This document shows positions 34,030 through 41,717 of a stretch of DNA of 41,717 nucleotides, piece by piece. Each line of letters opens with the position of its first letter. The stretch's first letter is position 1. A program made the position numbers and the translations under genes. Under the pieces are notes generated by a model. It was not told the origin of the DNA and did no database searches. It saw only the letters and a list, made by a program, of their open reading frames with translations. The stretch spans positions 1 through 41,717 of the forward strand of contig JANQRN010000171.1 of NCBI GenBank assembly GCA_028284545.1, given 5' to 3'. Source of the stretch: Rhodothermales bacterium. Its GTDB lineage: Bacteria; Bacteroidota; Rhodothermia; Rhodothermales; JABDKH01.

Positions 34030-36285
34030 TCAGTCGCTAAGGTCGGCCCAACGGGCGTACTCTTCAGCTAGGAGCGCGTGTCGGGCTGCGACCGGACGAT
34101 CGACGCGGGACGAGATTCTGACGAGGTGGAAGGCGGCACGACCGCGCGCGAAAAGACCGACCTCATAGCCGGTCGGCACGGGAAAGCGAGCATCTCCCAG
34201 GGCTCCAATGTCGGAGTCAGCCAGTGCGGTGAATAGCGATTCTGCCTGTGCCACCCGGCCTTGCGCCTCCAGAAGTGCCGCCCGCGACAGGACCTCTCGC
34301 ACCCAAACACCCGCGAAGTTCTGGTTCGCCTCCAGCGTCGACATCACCGAGTCGGCGCGCGCAGTCCATCTGTCGGCGGTCTCAAGCTCTCCGAGCTGCG
34401 TCAGTGTGTACGCGCGCAACGTGGCATGCCATGCCAACGACGTACCACGATAACGGTGGGTATCACTTCCCTCCAAGAACATGCGATCAGCGAAGTTATA
34501 CGCCGCCAGCGCCAGGGTGTCGGCACGGGCGATGTTACCGGCGGCCAGCTCGCGATCGACGAGCGACTGTGCCATAAACGGAAAGTTGTTGCCTTCGGGT
34601 CGCCGGAGCTGCATCGCGACCGCTTCCCGCAACATGGACAGCACTTCCAAATCGCTTTCTGCCACCACGGCGCCATAATAGACCGCCTCCGCAAGTTTAG
34701 GGTGCGGTGCGTCATAGATCTGTCGCCTGATTGCCAACGTGCTCCGGTGGTGGTACCGGGTCTCGTCCAGCATTCCGAGAGACATGTATGTGTCGCCAAG
34801 AATGTGATGAAGGTCGGCCCGGATGTCGGGCTGATCGACAAATGTCGACTCGACCTCTGCGGCCGCTTCGGCCAGGACTGCGCGTATCGGGGTCTCGGGC
34901 CCTTTCGCCTCGCCCTCAACGTACCAACGTGTGTTTGGCGCCCGCAGTACACGTTCCAGGAATCCCGAAATAGCCTCTGCCCGTGCCGCGTTCTGCGTTG
35001 CCTCAACCGCAGCGTCTGTCGCCTTGTTGCGTTCTGCTGCCAGCCCGATCGTAAACAAAGTCGCAATCAACGCAATCGCCGCCAGCGCCATGGACCCTAC
35101 AGCGACATGCATTCGATTGCGGCGGACGAACTTCGATAAGCGATACGACAACGTGTCGGGTTGCGCCGCCACGGGCTGACCCGCCAGGAACCGCCTGAGG
35201 TCATCCGCAAACGCGGCCGCCGAACTGTAGCGCCGATGCGGCTCTTTTGCAATCGCCCTCAGGACGACCTTGTCGAGGTCGCCGCGCACCCGCCTGGCGC
35301 TCGCTGGATCCGAGATGATCGACGAGGGCGCGACGGGCATATAGCTTGCAACTATCCGTTCGGCCTCAGACGCCGTCAACTCATTGATATCATAGGCCCG
35401 TGTACCCACAAGAACCTGATACAAGACAAGCCCTAAAGAGTACACATCCGTCGCAGTTGTTATCGGCGCGCCGAGCAATTGCTCCGGGGCGGCGTACGCC
35501 GGGGTAAGCGGACGATTGCCACCTCCCGTCAGCATGTCATCTCCAGCTTCCATCAGCTTCGCGATTCCAAAGTCGAGGAGCTTAGCCCTGGGCGGCTCCG
35601 ACGATGAGTCAATCAGCACGTGGGCCGGCTTCAGATCGCGGTGCACGACGAGGTTCTGATGTGCATAAGCGACGGCATCACACGCCTGAAGGAAGAGAGC
35701 TATTCTTTCGTCGACGGTGCAATCTCGGTTCTCGCAGTATCTCGTAATGGGTTCACCGCGTACGATTTCCATGGCTAGCCAGGGCAATCCCTCACCGGTG
35801 TGACCGCCGTCCAGGAATTGTGCAACGCCCGGATGGTGCAGGCCAGCGAGCACTGCACGCTCTCTCAGAAACCGCTCGCCAAAGTCAACCGCAAACCCGG
35901 GGTGAACGACCTTCACGGCAGCGTGCTGATCGAAACTATCGTCATCACGAACCGCCTCGTAGACCACACCCATCCCACCGGAACCGAGCCTTCGAATGGG
36001 TTTCCACGGTCCGATTCGCTCAGGTGTCACAACCGTTGTCGCAATCTCGATCTCAGACGAATCGGCAATCCCGACGGCCACACCCGAGAACGGAGACCGC
36101 AATGCGTCGTTCTTGTCTGCGTCCTCTGCTGCGGCAATCAACTCGACCGCCGCCTCAGCTACGGACAGGTCAACCGAGCCGTTCGGAAGCCGGCACAGGT
36201 GGTCGATGAGTGCTCGGCGCTCCTCCTGCGGAACCTCAAGGGCGCTGGCAACAACGTCGGCGATACGTCCCCAGTTGGAGTACAT
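34030..36285 (-). CDS. Membrane-anchored Ser/Thr protein kinase with variant catalytic loop
   Basis: The protein is 751 residues from the ATG at 36285, which has AGAGG 8 nt upstream (another in-frame ATG at 36306 has none). The kinase domain lies at about 90-350: LGSGGMGVVYEA glycine loop, AVKVV with K125, HRDLKPAH with catalytic D217, then LLDFGIAK and AYAAPEQ. The catalytic-loop Asn, which binds Mg2+ in nearly all such kinases, is His (H222; codon CAC). A membrane segment lies at about 393-415. The outer part to the C-terminus has helical repeats (YMSLGMLDETRYHH, LAAGNIARADTLALAAY), probably weak TPR-like ones. It is third in the unit after the kinase at 37038-39773 and the sigma gene. Activity may be reduced. 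Confidence 0.88.
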   Translation of the reverse strand: MYSNWGRIADVVASALEVPQEERRALIDHLCRLPNGSVDLSVAEAAVELIAAAEDADKNDALRSPFSGVAVGIADSSEIEIATTVVTPERIGPWKPIRRLGSGGMGVVYEAVRDDDSFDQHAAVKVVHPGFAVDFGERFLRERAVLAGLHHPGVAQFLDGGHTGEGLPWLAMEIVRGEPITRYCENRDCTVDERIALFLQACDAVAYAHQNLVVHRDLKPAHVLIDSSSEPPRAKLLDFGIAKLMEAGDDMLTGGGNRPLTPAYAAPEQLLGAPITTATDVYSLGLVLYQVLVGTRAYDINELTASEAERIVASYMPVAPSSIISDPASARRVRGDLDKVVLRAIAKEPHRRYSSAAAFADDLRRFLAGQPVAAQPDTLSYRLSKFVRRNRMHVAVGSMALAAIALIATLFTIGLAAERNKATDAAVEATQNAARAEAISGFLERVLRAPNTRWYVEGEAKGPETPIRAVLAEAAAEVESTFVDQPDIRADLHHILGDTYMSLGMLDETRYHHRSTLAIRRQIYDAPHPKLAEAVYYGAVVAESDLEVLSMLREAVAMQLRRPEGNNFPFMAQSLVDRELAAGNIARADTLALAAYNFADRMFLEGSDTHRYRGTSLAWHATLRAYTLTQLGELETADRWTARADSVMSTLEANQNFAGVWVREVLSRAALLEAQGRVAQAESLFTALADSDIGALGDARFPVPTGYEVGLFARGRAAFHLVRISSRVDRPVAARHALLAEEYARWADLSD

Positions 36286-36390
36286 GTCTGCCGCCTCTTC
36301 TTTCATTGCTACCGCGTTCGGTTCCGGTTGAACACCCGTCACTCTACAACTGAATACCGCGAACGGCATCCAATTTGGGTCACCAACGGC

Positions 36391-36978
36391 TCACTCCGCT
36401 GACAACTGCTGGTACAGCCACGCACGCGCAACCGTCCACCGCCGTTTGATCGTGGCAGGAGACAATCCCAGGGCTTCCCCTGTTTGCTCCGTCGTCAGCC
36501 CTGCGAAGTACCGGAGCTCAGCAACGCGGGCCGCCTCCTCGTCGAATTGCTCCAGGCGGCCAAGCGCCTCGTGTACCGTGAGCACCTCTAGCGGATCCAA
36601 CTGCGTGGCGTTCCCGACTGCGTTCTCGGCCCGTTCAAGCGAGACAGGACGCAAGGAGCCACCGCGTTTCTGGGCCGACTGTGATCGCGCGTAGTCCACG
36701 ATCACGTCGCGCATTACACGCGAAACCACGCGATAGAAATGACCTCGATCTGCGAATTTCAGGCCATCGTTTCGCGACGCGGCGCCAGCCATTTTTGCGT
36801 ACGCCTCATGTACAACGGCCGTGGTATTGATGGTATCGCCAGCTCCCAGTCGCCGCCGCTGCCCCCGGGCAATCTGTCGCAACTCGCCGTAGATACGGCC
36901 AACCAACTCACCAAAGGCGTTGTCATCGCCTCCACGCGCCCGATCCAGGAGCAGGGTTACTTCGGCACTCGCAGGCAT
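36391..36978 (-). CDS. ECF-type sigma factor of the kinase-linked group
   Basis: This 195-residue sigma factor has region 2 (AFGELVGRIYGELRQIA, then INTTAVVHEAYAKM, GHFYRVVSRVMRDVIVDYARS) and a region 4 helix-turn-helix (GLTTEQTGEALGLSPATIKRRWTVARAWLYQQL). The INTTAVVHEAY and FYRVVSRVMRDVIVDYAR motifs fit the sigma group that is often encoded beside Ser/Thr kinases. No anti-sigma gene is seen; the neighbouring kinases may do that job, for example by phosphorylating the sigma factor (inference). No clear Shine-Dalgarno precedes the ATG. Confidence 0.92.
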   Translation of the reverse strand: MPASAEVTLLLDRARGGDDNAFGELVGRIYGELRQIARGQRRRLGAGDTINTTAVVHEAYAKMAGAASRNDGLKFADRGHFYRVVSRVMRDVIVDYARSQSAQKRGGSLRPVSLERAENAVGNATQLDPLEVLTVHEALGRLEQFDEEAARVAELRYFAGLTTEQTGEALGLSPATIKRRWTVARAWLYQQLSAE

Positions 36979-37037
36979 GCAGTCAATTGCGGGTAATCTG
37001 ACTTGTATCTAACGAAAAAAACCGAGCTTGTTGCGCC

Positions 37038-39773
37038 CTATTCCAGGGATTCGGCAAGGTCCCTCGCCGACGTAGTGGCTGCGTGTTCGGGACCGTAGGC
37101 CTCGATCAAGATCGGAAGGGCGTGGTCAAGCAGTTGTCTTGCCTCCGAGTTGAGGCTGCGAGCCTTCTTGAGTCGGGCTAACTCGACCTCGGCCTCCGCG
37201 GTGTCACGATGATCTGGCCCTAGCGCCGCAACCTGTATCGCAACCGCATCCGAGAGGAGCGCGTCTGCCTCAACGAGATCGCCGAGCGCCACCAGCACCG
37301 AGCCCAAAGACTGCTGCGCGGCAGCTATGTCGGTGTGGCCAGCAGGAAGCGCGCCGCGCCTGATCTGAAGGGCCTGCCGATAGAACTGCGCGGCCTCTCG
37401 GTAGCGCTCCAACACCCGATGCGCATGGCCCAGACCAGTGACCGGGTAGGAGACATCCACGTGATCGGGACCCAGCAAGTCGGTGCTGATGCGGACGGCC
37501 TCCTCCAGCAAGGGTATTGCTTCGCGGGCCCGCCCAATCGACCGGTACAGCGCCGCACGGTTGTTCAATATCGTCGCAATCATGCGATCGCTGTCGCCGA
37601 CAGCAGATCGAAAAACAGTTAGCGCCTGAGCATACGTGCTGTCCGCCTGATCATATCGCTCGGTGCTGTGGTAAAGGTACGCAAGGTCATTCAGCGTGTA
37701 GCCCACCTCGATGTGCTCGGGCCCAAAACGAGCCATTCGGAAGGCGAGCGCCTCGCGGAGCATCGGCTCGGTTGCCTCCGTTTCTCCCAGGTAGTCCTTG
37801 ACCCAGGCATGCATCTGCAGCGCGCCACCGAGAAACGGTGACCAGGGCTCCGGCTGGGATTTGATGGAATTGATCGAAAGGTTCAGCAGCGAGTCTGCCG
37901 ACCCGTACTCACCAATATCATGCTTCAGTATCCCGAGCATGTATCGATAGTTGTTCTGACTGTTCGTCTCGTCGCGAGAGAGCGGATGCGGCAGCCGCTC
38001 CATTACAGTGAGCGCTTCCGTCAATGACTCCTCAGCGCTTTCATATCGCCCCGTTTGGAGCTGTACTCCCCCAAGCCCACCCAACGAAGGTGCAAGGTCT
38101 CGACCACCCTTACCTGGATATCGCCGATGCAGAGAGACGGCGCGCCTGAACATGCTGTCTGCCATTTCGAACCTGGACACCTGGATGTACAAGTTGCCCA
38201 GGTTTCGAAGCGCTTCTCCTGTTTCGGGTGACCCGACGCCATGTACTGCCTCCAGCTCAGCCAACGCAAGCGTCAGTTGCGAATCAGCTCTTGCATACTT
38301 GCCAAGCCCGAGGTAGGTAGTGCCGATCGTAAGTCGAACGTCAGCTGCGACCTCCGGCGTCTGGCCGAGCTCCGCTCCGACTCTGCTCGCGGCATCATCC
38401 AAAACGGCTTCGACTGTTACGTCGCGGTTGTCATCCTCGTACGGGTCTGCCGATGCGAGCATCTCCTGAATGAACTGCTTGGTGGCTTCGGCCTTTCTGG
38501 CCTCGGCTCGCGCAACGCCTGCCTGCCACATCGTCGCGGCAAGTCCACCCACCAACGCCAGTGTAAGCGCCACCACGGATGCCACACCGACGATGTGGCG
38601 TCCCACGAACTTTCTCACTCGGTAGCCGACCGTGTCGGGGCGCGCCAGCACCGGCAGTCCGTTGAGGTACCGTCGCAGGTCGTCTCCAAGCTGCAGCGCC
38701 GACGCATACCGTCGATCGGGCTCCTTTCTTAGCGCCTTTAGCAGAATCGTGTCCAGGTCCTCATCCAGGCGCGGCGCCACCACGCTGGGTCGCTTTGGCG
38801 CCACACTACAAACGACCCGCTCGATCGCGCTTGGCGTGCGACTCTCGATGGTGTAGGGACGCTCACCCGTAAGGAGCTCGTACAGCAGGACCCCAAGGGA
38901 ATAGACATCAGTCGCGGCGTTCACCGCCTCTCCCCTCACCTGCTCCGGCGCGGCGTACTCAGGTGTCATAACCGCGTGACCAGTGACGGTGATTGCATCC
39001 GGCGCCCCGCCATCGTCCGACACCGCCGGGTCACCCTCAACGATGAGTTTGGCAATTCCGAAGTCCAGCAGCTTGGGCACGCCGTTAGCGTTGACGAGCA
39101 CGTTAGACGGCTTCAGGTCTCGATGCACGACGAGGTTCTGATGGGCATACTGAACCGCGTCGCATATCGACAGAAAGAGCCCGATGCGTTTGCCGGTCGA
39201 AAGGTTGTTGTCAGTGCAGTAGTCTGTTACGGTGGCGCCGTCAACAAACTCCATCACGAGAAACGGCTCGCCATCCCCCGTGACGCCGCCGTCATACAGT
39301 CGCGCGATGTTCTCGTGCTGAAGTCGCGCCAGGACCCGCCGCTCCAGATCAAATCGCCTCCGGCGTTGATCGGGATAGAGACCCGGTCTCAGCAGCTTGA
39401 TCGCGACCTCGCGGTCAAAAGCACCGTCACTTCGCGAAGCCGCATAGACGACACCCATGCCCCCAGCACCAAGCCTACGCAGCACCTTCCAGTTTCCGAT
39501 GTGGTCAGGCGGCGGCTCGTCGTCAGAATCCGCTGAGAGGTCGTCCTGCAGCGCATCGATCTCGAGAGCGGCGAAAGGAGGTTTGACCGCGTCGCGATCA
39601 TCAGCTGACTCCCAGGCGGCGACCATGGCTTCGACCTCACGAAGCAGATCCGGATCAGCGTTGCCGGCCGAATCGACACAGACCCGCTCCAGAAACTGCG
39701 CGCGCTCCGGCCCCGTCAGGCTAACTGCCTCTGGCACAATGTCGCGAACGCGATTCCAGGCCGATTTGTCCAT
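37038..39773 (-). CDS. Membrane-anchored Ser/Thr protein kinase with TPR repeats
   Basis: The protein has 911 residues from the ATG at 39773, which aligns with the start of the sister kinase (MDKSAWNRVRDIV versus MYSNWGRIADVV). The kinase domain (about 95-365) is complete: LGAGGMGVVYA, VAIKLLRP with K126, HRDLKPSN with D219 and N224, LLDFGIAKL, PEYAAPEQ. A membrane segment lies at about 394-416. The C-terminal about 440-910 consists of many TPR-like 40-residue units with tetratricopeptide signatures and pairs such as YLGLGKYARADSQL, YLYHSTERYDQADSTYAQAL and LGPDHVDVSYPVTGLGHAH. These regions probably bind partner proteins. It is first in the kinase-sigma-kinase unit and overlaps the divergent beta-lactamase-like gene's promoter region. 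Confidence 0.92.
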   Translation of the reverse strand: MDKSAWNRVRDIVPEAVSLTGPERAQFLERVCVDSAGNADPDLLREVEAMVAAWESADDRDAVKPPFAALEIDALQDDLSADSDDEPPPDHIGNWKVLRRLGAGGMGVVYAASRSDGAFDREVAIKLLRPGLYPDQRRRRFDLERRVLARLQHENIARLYDGGVTGDGEPFLVMEFVDGATVTDYCTDNNLSTGKRIGLFLSICDAVQYAHQNLVVHRDLKPSNVLVNANGVPKLLDFGIAKLIVEGDPAVSDDGGAPDAITVTGHAVMTPEYAAPEQVRGEAVNAATDVYSLGVLLYELLTGERPYTIESRTPSAIERVVCSVAPKRPSVVAPRLDEDLDTILLKALRKEPDRRYASALQLGDDLRRYLNGLPVLARPDTVGYRVRKFVGRHIVGVASVVALTLALVGGLAATMWQAGVARAEARKAEATKQFIQEMLASADPYEDDNRDVTVEAVLDDAASRVGAELGQTPEVAADVRLTIGTTYLGLGKYARADSQLTLALAELEAVHGVGSPETGEALRNLGNLYIQVSRFEMADSMFRRAVSLHRRYPGKGGRDLAPSLGGLGGVQLQTGRYESAEESLTEALTVMERLPHPLSRDETNSQNNYRYMLGILKHDIGEYGSADSLLNLSINSIKSQPEPWSPFLGGALQMHAWVKDYLGETEATEPMLREALAFRMARFGPEHIEVGYTLNDLAYLYHSTERYDQADSTYAQALTVFRSAVGDSDRMIATILNNRAALYRSIGRAREAIPLLEEAVRISTDLLGPDHVDVSYPVTGLGHAHRVLERYREAAQFYRQALQIRRGALPAGHTDIAAAQQSLGSVLVALGDLVEADALLSDAVAIQVAALGPDHRDTAEAEVELARLKKARSLNSEARQLLDHALPILIEAYGPEHAATTSARDLAESLE

Positions 39774-39917
39774 GCCGCAGGATACCACCAACCGCATTCC
39801 CCATCAATTCAACCCGCGACGGATGATCCTCCGTCGAGCAGTTTCGCGGTTATTTAAGTGTACACACCCGCACGCTTCTCCAGGAAGCGAGTTTCTCACC
39901 TCGACGGTAAGACGACC

Positions 39918-41432
39918 ATGAAAACGCACGTGGGCACCATTATCCTGGCAGCACTCATCATCCTCGGGACGACAGCCCGTTCGTCGGAAGGCCAAACCGG
40001 CCCCGAAGTGCCCGAGATGGCTTCACTCGACTCCCAAATCGAGTCATTCATGAACAAGTGGAGCGTGCCCGGCGGCGCGGTTGCCGTCAGCTATCAGGGC
40101 CGACTCGTCTATGCGCGAGGTTTCGGCTACGCCGATGTCGAAAACCAGATCCCAGTTCAGCCGACGAGCACCTTCCGGATTGCAAGCGTCTCAAAGTCTG
40201 TGACCGGGATCGCCGTCGCCAAACTGATCGACGACGGATTGCTTTCGAAAGACGCTATTGTCTTCGGATCCTCCGGCATCTTGACGGGCGCGCGATACGA
40301 TACGCTCGCCGACCCACGCATGACTGACATCACCGTTGGTGACCTCCTACACCACGTAGCGGGGCTCGGGAATCTTGGCTCAGGACGCGACCCGGTCTTT
40401 GCCGACCTCGAGGTCGAGGCGGCAGCGGGATTTGGTCTGCCCCACTCACCAGAGGACAAGATCGAGTACTACATCAAGAGTCGCTTCCTGAACAGCAATC
40501 CTGGGGATGTGTACGTGTACTCCAACCTTGGATACCTCATTCTTGGCCGGGTAGTCGAAGCGGTGACCGGGATGTCGTACGCTGATTACTGTGAGACGGC
40601 GCTGTTCGAGCCGCTTGGTATTTCCACCTTCAAGATGGGTCACTCGCTACTGGAGAACCGTCACCCTCACGAAGTCAAGTACTACGAGTATCCGGGTGCT
40701 CCAACGACGACGAGTGTATATGGCACGGGCGAGCAGGTCCCCTGGAGCTACGGAGGCATGAATGTCGAAACGTTCGACGCTCACGGCGGATGGACGGCAA
40801 GCCCAATCGACCTCGTCAAATTACTCAACGGAGCTGACGGTCTCGCGACCGCACCGGATATCATCTCTGCTGCGGCAGTTCAGACGATGACGGCCGCCCT
40901 ACCCAACAGCTCGGGCTACGCCATGGGCTTTTCTGTCAACCAGTTCGGCAACTGGTGGCACGTCGGGTCTATTCCCGGCGGCACGGCTGAATGGGTGCGC
41001 GGGAACGGCGGCTTTAACTATGCGCTGTTGTTCAACTACCGACCGCAGGGCAACCAGAACGGCGCCTTCATCGGCGATATGGATGGCATCTTCTGGAACG
41101 CACGCTCGAGCTTTTCCGGCTGGCCGTCGCACGACCTGTTCAGCATGTTCACAAGCATTGACGGCGTGGCCACAGACGACTCCCGCCTGTCGATTTCTGT
41201 TTATCCGAACCCGACGGTCGACAACGTTCGGGTCGCGTTGGCGCAGACAGCCGGGAGAACGGCCTCGATCGCAGTTTTTGACCTACTGGGTCGGGTTGTG
41301 GCGGAACCCACTGAGGTCAGGGACGACGCCGTGACGATTGACCTGTCTCACGTGCCTGCCGGAATCTACTTCGTAAGAGCGACCGATGGAGACGCCGTGA
41401 CCACCCAGAAACTCACCGTGACACACAAATAG
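39918..41432 (+). CDS. Secreted serine beta-lactamase-family hydrolase with T9SS sorting domain
   Basis: This 504-residue protein begins at the ATG 39918 with a signal peptide (VGTIILAALIILGTTARS, cut near EGQ). The class C/esterase-type motifs are SxxK with S90 and K93 (IASVSKSVTG), Tyr201-x-Asn (YSNLGYLILGRV), and the HxG of HVGSIPGG. Such proteins hydrolyse esters, peptides or beta-lactams; the substrate is not known here. The last about 80 residues are a type A T9SS signal: SISVYPNPTVDN, FDLLGRVVAEP and PAGIYFVRA. An in-frame upstream ATG at 39858 is not used as the start, since the signal peptide begins after it. A hairpin follows the stop. Confidence 0.9.
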   Translation: MKTHVGTIILAALIILGTTARSSEGQTGPEVPEMASLDSQIESFMNKWSVPGGAVAVSYQGRLVYARGFGYADVENQIPVQPTSTFRIASVSKSVTGIAVAKLIDDGLLSKDAIVFGSSGILTGARYDTLADPRMTDITVGDLLHHVAGLGNLGSGRDPVFADLEVEAAAGFGLPHSPEDKIEYYIKSRFLNSNPGDVYVYSNLGYLILGRVVEAVTGMSYADYCETALFEPLGISTFKMGHSLLENRHPHEVKYYEYPGAPTTTSVYGTGEQVPWSYGGMNVETFDAHGGWTASPIDLVKLLNGADGLATAPDIISAAAVQTMTAALPNSSGYAMGFSVNQFGNWWHVGSIPGGTAEWVRGNGGFNYALLFNYRPQGNQNGAFIGDMDGIFWNARSSFSGWPSHDLFSMFTSIDGVATDDSRLSISVYPNPTVDNVRVALAQTAGRTASIAVFDLLGRVVAEPTEVRDDAVTIDLSHVPAGIYFVRATDGDAVTTQKLTVTHK

Positions 41433-41435
41433 AGC

Positions 41436-41467
41436 GCTCTGCACCGTATTCTTTGAGTGTGCGGAGC
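41436..41467 (+). terminator. Hairpin after the beta-lactamase-like gene
   Basis: GCTCTGCAC (41436-41444) pairs with GTGCGGAGC (41459-41467): nine pairs, one of them wobble, with a 14-base loop. It starts four bases past the stop. No run of T follows, so it may stabilise the 3' end instead of ending transcription alone. Confidence 0.4.
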
Positions 41468-41517
41468 AGAATGTCGATATCCTCGTTTTGCCGACTAATA
41501 CTCGTCGGCCGCGTCAA

Positions 41518-41717
41518 GTGAGAATTCGACTACTATTCCTGTGTGCCCTCGCGCTGGGCGCGGGCGTCCTGACATCTGCATCTGCGCAGACGTTGTATCC
41601 GGGAACGACCGGTGAAGCACTGCTCGACAGCCTCGCGGAGAACTACACCCCGTCGTCAATTCTGTCGTACGGACCTGCACGCGACACCCTCTTTCTACGC
41701 GTCGACAAGACGGAGAA
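41518..41717 (+). CDS. Start of an endonuclease I-like secreted protein, 3' end missing
   Basis: The frame starts with GTG at 41518 and runs to the window edge (66 complete codons). The signal peptide is MRIRLLFLCALALGAGVLTS, cut after ASAQ. The mature start TLYPGTTGEALLDSLAENY and PSSILSYGPARDTLFLRVD match the N-terminus of the endonuclease I family of secreted nucleases in this phylum. The catalytic part lies beyond the window, so the call rests on about 40 residues. A short ATG frame at 41472 stops inside this start and is not used. Confidence 0.62.
   Translation, partial: MRIRLLFLCALALGAGVLTSASAQTLYPGTTGEALLDSLAENYTPSSILSYGPARDTLFLRVDKTE

Noticed and set aside
34261-35139. A 292-codon plus-strand frame over the second kinase
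   Set aside because: It is antisense to a kinase with complete motifs; its product is Arg/Cys-rich with no recognisable domain.

Overview
The window looks like a chromosomal segment of a marine-type bacterium of the Bacteroidota/Rhodothermota group. The evidence is two secreted proteins that end in YPNP-type T9SS sorting domains (21164-22702 and 39918-41432), lipoproteins with acidic residues after the cysteine, an S46 dipeptidyl-peptidase, TAnnTTTG-like -7 promoter elements, and a moderately high GC content. The assignment is an inference. The window holds no rRNA, tRNA, CRISPR array or recognisable mobile element.

Left part (1-12548, minus strand). One apparent operon of four genes reads towards the left edge: a 1774-residue protein with a Tat-like motif, a 1515-residue protein, a 641-residue outer-membrane-type protein, and a secreted or periplasmic protein cut by the window edge. 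The two giant proteins match no family to which I can give a function. This is the best candidate for an undescribed system. Upstream lie three exact-period 23-bp direct repeats and a divergent class III nucleotide cyclase with four membrane segments.

Middle part (13114-25138). A DinB-like protein and a phytanoyl-CoA dioxygenase-like protein form a pair. Then come a lipoprotein with three 186-residue beta-helix repeats and an SDR-DUF2867 protein. An arsenic unit follows: an ArsR repressor, a palindromic operator and an ArsM methyltransferase. An FG-GAP secreted protein and an S46 peptidase end in a tail-to-tail arrangement.

Right-middle part (25139-33724). A tightly packed plus-strand run has four 4-8 nt overlaps or near contacts: DUF502 membrane protein, uracil-DNA glycosylase-like protein, HAD phosphatase, SemiSWEET transporter, TIMP/netrin-like exported protein, outer-membrane beta-barrel, GNAT acetyltransferase and DUF1080 lipoprotein. 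It converges on a two-gene minus-strand operon of cation/proton antiporters: a CPA2 antiporter with TrkA-like and PTS EIIA-like domains, then NhaA.

Right part (34030-41717). A signalling unit has the order kinase, ECF-type sigma factor, kinase. Both kinases are membrane-anchored with C-terminal repeat regions, and the second has His in place of the catalytic-loop Asn. Divergent from it is a secreted serine beta-lactamase-like hydrolase with a T9SS signal, followed by the start of an endonuclease I-like secreted protein cut by the right edge.
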